Source: Amphiura filiformis (taxonomy: Eukaryota; Echinodermata; Ophiuroidea; Amphilepidida; Amphiuridae). From it: 64,000 bases of DNA. This document shows, in pieces, positions 1 to 10,808 of this stretch (its first letter is position 1; each line of letters starts with the position of its first letter). A program made the position numbers and the translations under genes. The notes beneath the pieces are model-generated. The model was not told where the DNA came from. It did not search any database and saw nothing but the letters and a program-made list of their open reading frames with translations. Location of the stretch: assembly GCF_039555335.1 (NCBI RefSeq), contig NC_092642.1:58135776-58199775 (forward strand), read 5' to 3'.

Positions 1-165
1 CGAGCCGAGTCTTTTTGTATCCGAGACCGGACTCGAGTCCATGTCCCCGAGGGTGCCGATTCTGATCCAAGTCCGAGTACAACAAAGATAAGACACGAGT
101 CCGGACTCGAGTCCGGCTCAAGTCCAGACTCGGTCAGAGTTGAGTGCCCCGCTGCCCGAGTCCAT
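1..165. repeat. GACTCG-rich simple repeat
   Basis: The first 165 bases are a degenerate short-period array built on ACTCGAGTCC/GGACTCGAGTC-like words. It runs off the left edge, so its true length is unknown. No coding sense is visible. Confidence 0.7.
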
Positions 166-1143
166 TTTGAAACTTGGAAGTCGAGGATTTTATATCAAAG
201 ATTCCAACAGAGAAGAACTTTGAACCAATCCCATTTAATGCACACTGTACTGCCACAATGAAGGCCTATACAGAGTTGCAAGGAAATTAATACCTCTTTT
301 TTGTCTTTACGTATTTAAATTTAAAAAAAAGAAGATATTCTTATCAAAGTATAAAATATTGTTGTGTAAATAGCAGAGAGAATAAATTGGAACATATAAT
401 CGTTTATTTCTAATATAAATAATAGGGGTCCTCGAATTTAACCTTGGGGTACACCAAAACTTGTATTCTAAAATTTAAGCTTTAAAATGAACTCAATTTA
501 ATATTACCATCTACAATTTGTCCAAATGTTCGCGTAATAACAACTTGTTGTTATATCTATGAATATTTTTCACGATTGGTCACACGCTTAACATGATTAA
601 GAATATTTCAAATAATAAAGGTGTTATCCAAATGGCTCAATTATTGTTGTTATTTTTGAACCTAACCACAGCTCAATGTAAGTACACATGTAATTCACTA
701 TTAAATGTCAAGTTATCGGTTTCTTGTTTACAAAAAGTTGCATACATTGTACATAGGTGCCTACACTTTCATAAAATTACAGTCTCTGTAAATTTTAATC
801 ATAAAATAAATTGCTTAGGGTTATTTAGAAGGGTAGGTTTTCACTTAGATAGAGCATGGTGAAAGTACACACCTGGCTCACTAATGTCAAGTTAACATTT
901 TGTTGTTTAAAATTTTAATCAGAAAAGAGTTATTTCATGATTTAGAAGGGTAGGTTTCCATTTTTAATCCCTTTAATTGACTTTTAACAGCTTGATGAAA
1001 GTACACACTTGGTTCACTAATGTCAACGACTGACTGGGGAGAAAGGGCGTTTTTATTAACCTTTTTACACAGGAGTTTTTTGACCCGACCAGTCTTACTT
1101 TGTGGAGGAATTTCCTGGTCATTAGTGTGGCTGAAGTTGAGTT
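166..1143. other. Unassigned AT-rich sequence
   Basis: No gene is recognised. Two related segments (about 820-905 and 940-1020) share wording such as 'agaagggtaggttt' and 'gaaagtacacac', so this is probably an old duplicated repeat. Short open frames here look random. Confidence 0.4.
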
Positions 1144-1422
1144 TTTCTCAGCAATACACAATTATTGATGAACAAATTTGATGAAGCAAAAATCATCTTT
1201 GAACAGCAAAGTATTGATGTGGGCGTGATATCAGAATCATGGTTCAAATCCAGCTTCCAAGAACACCAGTTAAACATCTCTGGGTATTAGTTAGGGAAAA
1301 AGTTCACTTTGGTGACCACTCTCTGGCTAGTAAGGTTTGACGATTGATTCGACTTCTATGGACCATTTAGAAAAAAATAGCCACCATGTCCCTCGCGAAA
1401 ATCCCGGCATTTTTCGCTAGAG

Positions 1423-3525
1423 GCCAAAATCAAAATGGCCGCCACCACCATTTTGAAAATTTAAGTTTTGACCAGAGCACCTATAATCATGCACAAAGAC
1501 ACTTTTTCGGATATGTCGAGTACAAGGATTCCGATTCTGACATTAGTTTGACATTACGGCATCATTTTCACCCAGAAATCCAAGATGGTGGCCGGCACCA
1601 TCTTGAAAAATTTATTTTGAACAAGAGGACCTTAAATCGTGTACAAAGACACTTTTTTGGATAAGTCGACCACAAGGATTTCAAATTTGACATTACGAAC
1701 TCATATTTACCCAGAAATCCAAGATGGTGGCCGCCGGCGCCATCTTGAAAAAAATAAGTTTTGAACCAGATTACCTAAAATCGTGTACAAAGACACTTTT
1801 TCCGGTAAGTCGACCCCAAGAAATCCGAATCTGACATTAATTTGACGTTACAAAATAATTTTTGCCCTGAAATCCAAGATGGCCACCATTTGGTAGAGCG
1901 TAAATGTGATTTTTGAATGAGAGCAGAAGCATAAGTGTGTCATTTCCGCCTTATCTGGGGTTCATGTCTCTTATATGGGGTTTCAACTGCCTTATCTTGG
2001 GTTTACATCCCTTATCTAGGGATAAGGCGCCTTATCTGTGGTTTAGACGGCCTTATCCTGGGTTTACGTTCCTTACCTGTGGCTAAGATGCCTTAACCTT
2101 AGCATATCGCAGTCTAAACCCAGATAAGGCATATAAACCCCAGATAATGCGCCGTAACCCCAGATAAGCGACGTAGACCCCAGATAAAGCAGTCTAAACC
2201 CCAAATAAGGCGCCTTAACCCTAAATAAGGAACATAAACCCCAGAAAAGGCATCTAAACCCCATATAAGGTGCCTTAACTCTAGATAAGGGTTGTTAACC
2301 CCAGATAAGGGTCGTAAACCTCAGATAAGGCATCTAAACCCAAGATAAGGCGCCTTAACCCCAGATAAGAGACGTAAACTCAGATATGGCAGTCTAAACC
2401 CCAGATAAGGCGCCGTCTGGGGTTTACTTCTCTTATATTAGGTTTATGTTCCTTATTTATGGTTAAGGCGCCTTATTTGGGGTTGGGACTGGTTTATCTG
2501 AGGTGTACGTCCACTGATCTGGGGTTACGGCGCCTTATCGGGGTTTAAACTGTCATATCTGAGTTTACGTCTCTTATCTGGGGTTAAGGCGCCTTATCTT
2601 GGGTTTAGATGTCTTATCTGAGGTTTACGACCCTTATCTGGGGTTAACGACCCGTATCTAGAGGTTGGCACCTTATGTGGGGTTTAGATGCCTTATCTTA
2701 GGTTTATGTTCCTCATTTAGGGTTAAAGCGCCTTATTTGGGGGTTGGACTGCTTTATCGACGGTCTACGTCCCTTATCTGGGGTTACGGCGCATTATCTG
2801 GGGTTTAGATGCCTTATCTGGGTTTAGACTGCGATATGCTAAGGTTAAGGCATCTTAGCCACAGGTAAAGAACGTAAACCCAGGATAAGGCCGTCTAAAC
2901 CACAGGTAAGGCGCCTTATCCCTAGATAAGGGATGTAAACCCAAGATAAGGCAGTTTAAGCCCCATATAAGGGACATGAACCCCAGATAAGGCGGAAATG
3001 ACACATTTATGCTTCTGCTTTCATTCAAAAATCACATTTACGCTCTACCGCATCTTGGATTTCAGGGCAAAAAATATTTTGTAACGTCAAATTAATGTCA
3101 GATTCGGATTTCTTGGGGTCGACTTACCGGAAAAAGTGTCTTTGTACACGCTTTTAGGTAATCTAATTCAAAACTTATTTTTTTTTTTCAAGATGGCGCC
3201 GGCGGCCACCATCTTGGATTTCTGGGTAAATATGAGTTCGTAATGTCAAAGTAATTTCAAATTTGAAATCCTTGTGGTCGACTTATCCAAAAAGTGTCTT
3301 TGTACACGATTTAAGGTCCTCTTGTTCAAAACTAAATTTTTCAAGATGGTGCCCGCCACCATCTTGGATTTCTGGGTGAAAATGATGCCGTAATGTCAAA
3401 CTAATGTCAGAATCGGAATCCTTGTACTCGACATATCCGAAAAGTGTCTTTGTGCATGATTATAGGTGCTCTGGTTCAAAACTTAAATTTTCAAAATGGT
3501 GGTGGCGGCCATTTTGGATTTTGGC
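1423..3525. mobile_element. Foldback palindrome of ~1.05-kb arms with internal tandem arrays
   Basis: The two halves are inverted copies meeting near 2475. Ends are GCCAAAATC and GATTTTGGC, flanked by a probable 8-bp target duplication with one mismatch (CGCTAGAG at 1415-1422; CTCTAGAG at 3526-3533). Each arm has an outer set of about three ~165-bp subterminal repeats containing CCAAGATGGTGGCC / GCCATCTTG pairs. Each also has an inner array of ~20-bp units of the form 'aaccccagataaggcgcctt'. No protein is encoded. The architecture resembles Foldback/Galileo-type elements, in which the TIRs are themselves built of repeats. Confidence 0.8.
1950..3000. repeat. ~20-bp tandem repeat core of the foldback, inverted at its centre
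   Basis: Roughly fifty degenerate units of CCTTATCTGGGGTTTA (or the complement TAAACCCCAGATAAGG) alternate in strand sense along the array. The left end and right end mirror each other: the text around 2090-2130 (TAACCTTAGCATATCGCAG) reappears inverted at about 2828-2850. Confidence 0.8.
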
Positions 3526-3530
3526 CTCTA

Positions 3531-3999
3531 GAGGGCGCACCACCAAATCACTCCACGATTTATGTACCAGTGAAATTCGGTTAAAATAGTCCACCGCTTA
3601 TTTCAGCTTGTTGCGGCTTTATTTTCTATAGATATTGTCAAAATTCGCTCGTTTTCAGCTCATTTGCTTCCGACAAGTGTCTGCATGAAAGAATCTGAAA
3701 AAATCCCAATATTTTATTTCGGAGGTGAAGTTTTGGCGCGAATTTGAACAACGTCCGGTTTCAAAAATTGAGTGATTTTTAGGGTTAAATTTGCACCTTT
3801 TTTCTTTGCGGCCAAATAGCAAAAAAAGTAGATGGTCACCAATATATTCTGTTAAAAGAATAATATTCTACACGTGATAAGCTTTAATTTGATACCAAAC
3901 TTTTGATCCATATTACGTTTTTGCAGTGACAAAACGCCATCCAAACGTGCGTATTTTCCTGTGTTATCCAATGGCGCAATCATTGGTGGTGCGCTCTCT
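3531..3999 (+). repeat. 470-bp interior block, copy A
   Basis: It begins GAGGGCGCACCACCAA and ends TTGGTGGTGCGCTCTCT, so the block has its own short inverted ends. It is a near-identical direct copy of 4658-5128. It may be a MITE or a duplicated interior of the surrounding 4-kb element. Confidence 0.7.
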
Positions 4000-4657
4000 T
4001 ATAAGCGGCTTTTAAAGTGTGTTGCTATGTACGCGCATTTTTACAAAAAAGAACATAGAATAAGGGCGGAAATCTTAATAAATCATTTTATTTCATTCGC
4101 AAATGCTTGAAATAACGTTTGTGATTAGTTTTAGCAATACATTTTTTTTATTTATCCAAAATACAAGTCTCTGACGTTAAGAAAAGCATCAAAAATCTAC
4201 TTATATGAGCGCTTTTGCTATAGATTTATACCAAATCAGAATAACGTATAAAACTTGTATTTTTTTTTAAAATGCCAAAATAAAAGTAGGCCTAGTTTGA
4301 AGATAGAGAACGAGAGGGGGGGGGTAATTTGACTCAATTTTGTAAATAGGCCTATGTTTAAGGTATTCAAAATATTTGTACACACATAAAGTACTTTTCA
4401 CAATTAAAAAAATTAAAATTAAAGACTATCTTTTTGCATAAAACATTCAATTTTATGCCCAACCTCTGCAAACTTCTGCATGTTGATAAACACGTTGAAA
4501 TTTGGGTCTTTTGGTGATTCGGAGCTGATGTTTAGAGCATCATTTCTTCCGAACGGAATGTCGCAGAGGGATGAAATCTTGGGAAATGACTAGAAACTGT
4601 CTCTAGTTTACTTCAAAATGTAAAAAATTGGATGTTGATAACTAATGACGTTTATAA
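4000..4657. other. Spacer between the duplicated 470-bp blocks
   Basis: AT-rich with a short G run near 4314. TATAAG occurs at both borders, next to copy A's right end and copy B's left end. No coding signal. Confidence 0.4.
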
Positions 4658-5128
4658 GAGGGCGCACCACCAAATCACTCCACGATTTATGTACCAGTGA
4701 AATTCGGTTAAAATAGTCCACCGCTTATTTCAGCTTGTTGCGGCTTTATTTTCTATAGATATTGTCAAAATTCGTTCGTTTTCAGCTCATTTGCTTCCGA
4801 CAAGTGTCTGCATGAAAGAATCTGAGAAAAAATTCCATATTTTATTTCAGAGGTGAAGTTTTGGCGCGAATTTGAACAACGTCCGGTTTCAAAAATTGAG
4901 TGATTTTTTAGGGTTAAATTTGCACCTTTTTTCTTTGCGGCCAAATAGCAAAAAAAGTAGATGGTCACCAATATATTCTGTTAAAAGAATAATATTCTAC
5001 ACGTGATAAGCTTTAATTTGATACCAAACTTTTGATCCATATTACGTTTTTGCAGTGACAAAACGCCATCCAAACGTGCGTATTTTCCTGTGTTATCCAA
5101 TGGCGCAATCATTGGTGGTGCGCTCTCT
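4658..5128 (+). repeat. 470-bp interior block, copy B
   Basis: A direct repeat of 3531-3999 with only a few differences, directly abutting the right TIR of the 4-kb element. A clearly diverged third relative sits at about 52024-52456. Confidence 0.7.
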
Positions 5129-5334
5129 CTAGCGAAAAATGCCGGGATTTTCGCGAGGGACATGGTGGCTATTTTTTTCTAAATGGTCCATAGAAGTCGA
5201 ATCAATCGTCAAACCTTACTAGCCAGAGAGTGGTCACCAAAGTGAACTTTTCCCCCTAACTATATGTACTGTTTACTAAAAGCAGAGACAACATGCGTGG
5301 AGGTGGGGTTGCGGTGTACGTGAGAGACTCTTTG

Positions 5335-5660
5335 CCTCTAAATGCCTTTCACGGTGACGCAAACTAATTACAAGACCTCTTCTACATTGAGGCGGACTTT
5401 CCCTTTTAAAGGGAATATTTATAATATGTGTTAAAGGGCATTGCAAAAACAAGTTTAACTCCATTCGAAGAGAATAATTATTACATTACAAGTTTACAGT
5501 CGTTGCAATTTTTTATTCGTATTTCTCCTGAAAATAGAGAGATTGTGTTGGTAAAATGCTGGCTCGTACGGCCCTCCCTCGTTCGAAGCGAAATTGATTT
5601 GCAATGCAGCAGGCTGATGACGTACAGTATATGAAGAGTAGTCTCCTCCGCAGTCAGTTT
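5335..5660 (+). repeat. Duplicated segment, uninterrupted copy
   Basis: It shares long stretches (AATGCCTTTCAC, CTCTTCTACATTGAGG, TTTAACTCCATTCGAAGAG and beyond) with 5926-6069 plus 6656-6850. This copy keeps the uninterrupted site GAATAATTATTAC and so acts as an internal reference for the insertion in the other copy. The start overlaps LINE endonuclease sequence. Confidence 0.7.
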
Positions 5661-5925
5661 GGTCAAGATTATGTGCATGTAAGCTGAGTTTTTATGGCTA
5701 ATTAACTAAAAACTGCATGTGTATTTCTTAATAATAAGCATGGGTAAAAGGCAGGAAAGACAAAAAAGACAGAACAATTTGGAGTAATGAATTAACAGTT
5801 GACAGAAGTTATAGTAGTTATTGTTTTGTTCTGTTTCAGTGTGCATGTGTGCATGTTCTCATCATTGATGGTTTGGTGAACTGTCATGAAACATGATGGA
5901 TGTAAGCGCACGCGTGATCCTAAAA

Positions 5926-6850
5926 ATGCCTTTCACTGTGACCCATACTAATTTCAAGACCTCTTCTACATTGAGGCTGGCTTTCCCTTTTAAAGGGATT
6001 TTTAAAAATCTGTTTTAATGGACATATCTATTGCAAAAACAAGTTTAACTCCATTCGAAGAGAATAATTGAATACCTGAGTGGAAGAAGGGCCCAACTCT
6101 ATCAAAACTGTTTTTGAGATATTAAGAAAAAACTTAATATTTTGAAAAGTTTTATAGACAGAATGTTTTCATCTTCAGGGGACCTTCAATACATGAACAT
6201 ACAATATTACATACATTGGAAATTATATATGATGCTTCCATGGCAACGGTACAGATCTTAATACGAGCTGGAGTTGGGCCCTTCTTCCACTAATATACTG
6301 CAAGTACCCGTTCCGTAAGCAGATGTGTTATAAATAGCTACAGAAATCCATTAATTGCACAAGTAGAAGCATATAATATGTTAGCAAGAAATTTATTGCA
6401 GTGAAAAGCAGATTTCATGGATGAACAAAATTCCTCTTTAACCCAATATTTGTGGAAGAAGGGCCCAACTCCATGGAGTTGTGCCTTTCTTCCATGAAAA
6501 CCATGATTAAGTGTACATGGAAGACCATTTTGATCGTGGATTTTGGCTCATCTTTCGTGTGTACAAGGAAGAACAGTCTGCTGGCAATAAAATGATGGGT
6601 CCAACTCATTTTTGTAAAAAAAATGGAGTTGGGCCCTTCTTCCACTCAGGTATTCAATTATTACATTACAAGTTGACACTCGTTGCAATTGTTTTATTCG
6701 TATTTCTCCTGAAAAAAGAGAAATTGTGTTGGTAAAATGCTGGCTCTTAGGGCCCTCCCCCGTTCGGAGCAAAATTGATTTCCAATGCAGCAGGCGGATG
6801 ACGTTCAGTATATGAAGAGTAGTCTCCTCCGCAGCCAGTTTGGTTGCGCG
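5926..6850 (+). repeat. Duplicated segment, interrupted copy
   Basis: Second copy of the 5335-5660 segment. It is continuous to 6069 and resumes at 6656, the middle being a TIR element. Divergence is visible but modest. Confidence 0.7.
6070..6655. mobile_element. MITE with GAATACCTGAGTGG ends and AATT target duplication
   Basis: 586 bp. The ends are exact inverted repeats of at least 29 bp containing GGAAGAAGGGCCCAACTC. That word recurs internally in both orientations (near 6270-6290 and 6452-6495), so the element can fold into several hairpins. It is flanked by AATT at 6066-6069 and 6656-6659. Removing the element and one AATT regenerates the sequence of the paralogous copy at 5335-5660. 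No open frame fits a transposase. Confidence 0.85.
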
Positions 6851-7009
6851 TAACCAAACTGGCTGTGTAGGACACTATATGTTCACGAGCAGTTACATAC
6901 ACATTGGCTCTCGGAGAGCTCTTTTGATGTTCATTGGTGTACTAGTATATAATGCGCGACTACAGCAGTACTCGCCATACGCCAGAGTTTCTAGAATGCT
7001 GCTAAAATA

Positions 7010-7330
7010 AGAACATTTTTAATGCTAATTTATTGCACATTCTAGGGAAGCGTGGTTACCTTTTTGAAATCGCCGAGTGGGAAGGTTTTCAATGAAATAT
7101 TTTTTGTGTTAAAACTGAAGCATCCTATAAAAGAATATATGAATATTAACTGCACATCATATATAACGATTCGTGATACTCAATTGTGCTAAAATTTATG
7201 TGGTTTAAAAGGCAGAAAATTTTATTTCAACACTCAATTGATGGTAAAAATTTTCCGGGAAAATCTTATGTCCCGACTAAAGATTACTGTTTCGTCTTTA
7301 TGGGAATCTAATATTTTTATATCTGAAAGA
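7010..7330 (+). repeat. Left member of an inverted repeat pair (partner 8095-8490)
   Basis: Segments such as 'tattaactgcacatcatatataacgatt' and 'agattactgtttcgtctt' reappear inverted in 8095-8490. The two are either the TIR arms of one element or two opposed copies of a MITE. The first reading would place LINE sequence at 7585-7886 inside the element. Confidence 0.6.
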
Positions 7331-7744
7331 AACTTTTGGGACCTATGTGGACTTTTCAGACCGTCTTACAAAAAAATGGTAGGGTGACTGGGCTCCATAC
7401 CTCGCAACCAACGCGACGTCCTGCAGAGCACGTGGCCGAAATCAAAATCGATTTATGTATTGTGTATGTATCATAGTCCCCTCGTATTAATTGTCTGTAG
7501 ACTGTATGCGCTTGAGAATTCAACAATATATTTGTCCTCAATACCCTGGATGTTTATCTTGAGATCAGGTTACTAGAGTTTGTAATGGAAGGCATTGCCA
7601 ATGCTATTAATTCCAAGTTCGATTGTTTAAATCCTCTTGACTGTAGCAGATTACCATCTTATCTGCTGAAGAGCCAGTTCCCCAGTTATACCCATGGGAA
7701 GTTTATGGTGAGTTACGCAAACTTACATTTACAAAATCTTGCGG

Positions 7745-7822
7745 CCTGATCAAGTTTGCAGCCTGATCAAGTCTTACAGCCCGGCTTGCAGCCTGATCAA
7801 GTCTTGCAGCCTGATTAAGTTC
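7745..7822. repeat. Short tandem repeat, GCAGCCTGATCAAGT units
   Basis: About five degenerate ~17-bp units sit inside the LINE fragment. This is probably replication slippage in the dead element. Confidence 0.6.
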
Positions 7823-7985
7823 CGCCCAAACTGGACAAAGAGTTTGCATATGAGTTAGGTGTGCCTCTTTATATTTTGAATGAATAATTCTTATAGTGAG
7901 AGTCACTCCTCCCTTCGCCGTACATATATAAATTCGCTCAGTCCCATTTCCCAAAATATGAAATAAAAAAAGAGTGAATTTCAGT

Positions 7986-8069
7986 TCGGCAGAGGTGGGC
8001 CTCGAACCCACGCCGCAGCTACATACAGAATATTCAAGTCCAGCGTGCTAATCCATTGGACCACATGAG
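7986..8069 (-). repeat. tRNA-like head of a SINE or tRNA pseudogene
   Basis: On the minus strand it reads GTGGTCCAATGGATTAGCAC, then GCTGGACTTGAAT, and later GGGTTCGAGGCCC. This is an A-box/B-box pair in tRNA spacing, with wording close to tRNA-Gln. The anticodon arm does not pair cleanly and the acceptor stem is absent, so it is not a working tRNA gene. Confidence 0.55.
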
Positions 8070-8094
8070 ATGTTTGTTCAAGATTTTCGCATAG

Positions 8095-8490
8095 AACCCC
8101 CAAGATGTTTTTAGAACATGGAAGATTAGATTACCATAAAAACGATACAGTAATCTTTTTCGGGGCTCTATGTTAATATTACGTATATAGATTTTTCATC
8201 ATTTTTTGAGCGTTCATTTTCACTCAATTCAAAAAATATTTGGACATATATAAAATTGAAATAAAATTCTCCGGCTCCTAAACAACATCGCAATTGGGTA
8301 TCACGAATCGTTATACATGTTGATTGTTGTGCAGTTAATATTCATATATTCCTTTATACATAGATTGCTTCAGTTTTTACACAAAAAATATTTCAGCGGA
8401 AACCCACCCACTCGGCTATTTTATAAAGATACTCAGACTTCCTTAGAACATGCAATAATTAGCATTAAAACCAAGTTGTTTTTACGCATT
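8095..8490 (-). repeat. Right member of the inverted repeat pair (partner 7010-7330)
   Basis: Inverted relative of 7010-7330, for example 'attaccataaaaacgatacagtaatct' and 'gtgcagttaatattcatatattcctt'. It forms much of the insertion inside the LINE RT region. Confidence 0.6.
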
Positions 8491-9329
8491 TTAAAACGCT
8501 TTGGCCCGATGGCGATTGCCGCTGTGAGTGAGAGTTATGTTCCTGATCAATGGAAGACAACTAGTGTCATCCCTATTCCTAAACAGTATCCACCAAGTAT
8601 TGACGAGTTGAGACCTGTTTCGCTCACATCATTTTTTGTCAAAATAACTGAAGGTTTCGTTACTGATTGGGTCCTAAATGATATTCAAAATGATATTGAC
8701 ATCCGCCAATAATGTAAAAGGAGTGTCAACTTCTCATTATTTAGTTTCTCTTGTTCATTTTCTTTTCCAGGGAGCGGAGAGGAGTCGCAACATAGGGACA
8801 GTGGTACTTTACGGATTTCTCGAAGGCGTTCGACATTGTCGATCACACGCTTCTTATTGATAAGATCATCGATATGGGAGTCCGTAGGTCCATTGTTCCT
8901 TAGATTTGCGATTTCCCCCGCAACCGTCAACAGTGTGTCAGATACAACAGTGTGCAACGCTTCATGGTGGTGTACACCAGGGTACAAAATTTGGCCCAAT
9001 GTCAAATTCTTATAAGTAAAGCTGTCAAAGACGCCCAAGTCGGTGTTGGAAATATGTTGATGACTTGACATTTGCTGTGAATTTTTCAGTGGTTGGGCTA
9101 GTTCACTTCAGGATGACCTTGATCAGTTCTCAGAGTGGGCTAGTGACAGCCACCTGAAATTGAACCCCAGCAAGTGTCAAGCCATGCAAATTGCTTTTTC
9201 TAATCCATTGCCACCGCATCGCCACTTAAGAATTGGGACTGAACCACTATCCTACGTCACCGAAGCCAAGGTACTTGGTTTATGGTTTCAGAACAACCTT
9301 ATTAATGGAATATCCAGATGGACGCTATA

Positions 9330-9880
9330 TAGAGGTAATTATTTTGCTTGCCACGCAGAGTTGTTTTGTTAGGTGGTTAGTTAGGTGGGGTGTATTCACC
9401 GGCGTGCTGTCCATGATCTGTTCCTGCGAGTGTGTGTGTGTGGGGGGGCTCAGAGGGATTGCAATGTTATGCAGGGGGCTTGATGGCTAAAATCGCCAAA
9501 CAAATTGAATATCTGTAATTGGTATGTCGGGTATTCTATCTCCATCTATCTGTGTGTTTATGGGGTGCGTGTTATAGGCTCTGTGTTGACTGAATGGCTA
9601 AACCTATGCTGATTTGACATCGTTAATCATATTTGTATACTAGTAGAGTAGGCTACGTGTAAACTGTTTGGTGGAATTATGCAAACCGGGAATTAATAAT
9701 ATAATTATCTACAATGTTGATGTTTGCGCTAAATAAATCGAATTACGTCATATGCATAATCACTATGATTAGGCCTACATAATGAACATAATGAAGGTAA
9801 TAATCTTGTTCTAATGAGGTAAATTTTGTAACACAAACTACGAAGTGCACTGGAAGACAAAACGGAGGCCTAATACCAAA
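9330..9880. other. Unassigned intergenic sequence
   Basis: A short GT/G-rich stretch (9435-9455) and otherwise AT-rich sequence. No gene or recognised repeat apart from one TAGGCCTA word at 9770. Confidence 0.35.
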
Positions 9881-10273
9881 AAGGAACAGGTTCAGGCTGG
9901 CTTACAACACAGGGCCATGTCATACACTCTAAATTTCAAGGATTTAAAATAAATCGTAAAGGATCGTGATATAGGGACCAAGTATTAAAGTATTAGACTT
10001 TAAAATTAAATTTTACAGATTTAAAATGAAATCTTTAAAATTTGAAATTCAAATCTTTGGGATTAAATTCAAATCTCAAATTGATTGGTCCCTAATTAAA
10101 ATCTTATTTAGGATTTATTTTTAAATCCTTGAAATTTAGGGTGTAACAACACTGTAAATTCTGGTAATCCAATGTGTGTCGCTGGTGTGTCGTTTATGTA
10201 AGAATAAGACTAATCAACTGGACTCACTTTGATCTTGAATGGCTATCAACAGACGGCCTGAAGATGCACCTAC

Positions 10274-10808
10274 TCCCATTCCAGAAAAACACAGCACTAA
10301 TTTTGGAATTAAAGATTATTATCTTGTTTTGCCAATGAAAACTAGCAATAAAAGTGCAATTTCAATATTTGGGCCAAAACATGCAAAAATTGCATATTTT
10401 CATACAATTGTAGTCACAAAATTCTAAAATTTGGCACAAGTCTATAAGCATTCAAAATCTTGGTTATAAGATAAGAGTGAGCTCAAAATTTTATTGTTGT
10501 AAGTTATTTTCGATAATTGGTTATAAAAAATATGAGAAAATATGTTTTCCAAAAGTTAAAATGCATAACGTGAAATTAGCCTTTGTATAAGTCTTTGGGC
10601 TTGATTGTCACAGCATACGAAAAACATCTTTAAAAAAGGATGTTTTTGGCCCTTATTTCCAACAATTGACCAAATATTAAAATTTAACTTTCATTGCCAC
10701 AGTTAGAACTAAATAAAGGATGGATTAGGATTTAGCTGCGTTTCATTTGGCAAAACAGGATAATATTTTTTAAAATAAAAAATAGTGCTGTATTTTTCTG
10801 AAATGGGA
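10274..10808. mobile_element. TIR element, TCCCATTCCAGAAAAA ends, copy 1
   Basis: About 65-bp imperfect inverted ends: left TCCCATTCCAGAAAAACACA, right ..TTTTTCTGAAATGGGA, with TTTTGCCAAATGAAA-like words facing inward. Relatives lie at 13690-14259 and 23510-24331. No transposase frame. Confidence 0.75.

Larger units (their letters stand above)
1288..5262. mobile_element. Composite TIR DNA transposon, TAT target duplication
   Basis: The termini are inverted repeats of about 135 bp (1288-1422 and about 5128-5262) starting TAGTTAGGG and containing TTCACTTTGGTGACC, with near-complete pairing. Both ends are flanked by TAT (1285-1287 and 5263-5265), a 3-bp target-site duplication. Inside are a 2.1-kb foldback element (1423-3525), two direct copies of a 470-bp block (3531-3999 and 4658-5128) and a 0.65-kb spacer. 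No transposase is seen, so it is non-autonomous. A 3-bp duplication fits PIF/Harbinger or Zator type movers, but the family is not settled. Confidence 0.75.
1144..5345 (+). mobile_element. LINE endonuclease fragment, split by a 4-kb insertion
   Basis: This is part of the apurinic-type endonuclease domain of a CR1/jockey-like LINE. The frame at 1144-1287 reads NKFDEAKIIFEQQ...VGVISESWF...NISGY. It resumes at 5266 as VLFTKSRDNMRGGGVAVYVR, continuing DSLPLN. ISESW and GGGVAVYVR are typical motifs of this nuclease family. A TIR element fills 1288-5262, and deleting it plus one TAT copy makes the frame continuous. The homology may continue to about 5420 (a later frame gives DLFYIEADFPFKGN, like the family's FIEV.FPF block). 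The reverse-transcriptase part of probably the same copy lies at 7585-9320. The copy is old and inactive. Confidence 0.65.
7585..9320 (+). mobile_element. Decayed CR1/jockey-like LINE reverse transcriptase
   Basis: This is the remnant of a LINE ORF2. It starts at the linker before the RT (7585: MEGIANAINSKFDCLNPLDC, then a match to the LYPWEVYGELRKL..SCG block). It continues at 7821 with KEFAYELGVPL, and then with RT motifs SYVPDQWKTTSVIPIPKQ (8542-8598), DELRPVSLTS and GVSTSHYLVSLVHF. The catalytic YVDD box lies at 9053-9064 and SHLKLNPSKCQAMQI follows at about 9150. The motifs fall in different frames, with several frameshifts and stops. A 0.6-kb insertion separates 7886 from about 8510. 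Motif order is that of jockey/CR1-clade LINEs. Copies of the same lineage probably supplied the endonuclease piece at 1144-5345. Confidence 0.75.

Noticed and set aside
1386-1664. Open frame starting MSLAKIPAFFAR, also seen at 4981-5163
   Set aside because: The shared start is the terminal inverted repeat of the 4-kb element read on each strand; after it the two frames differ completely.
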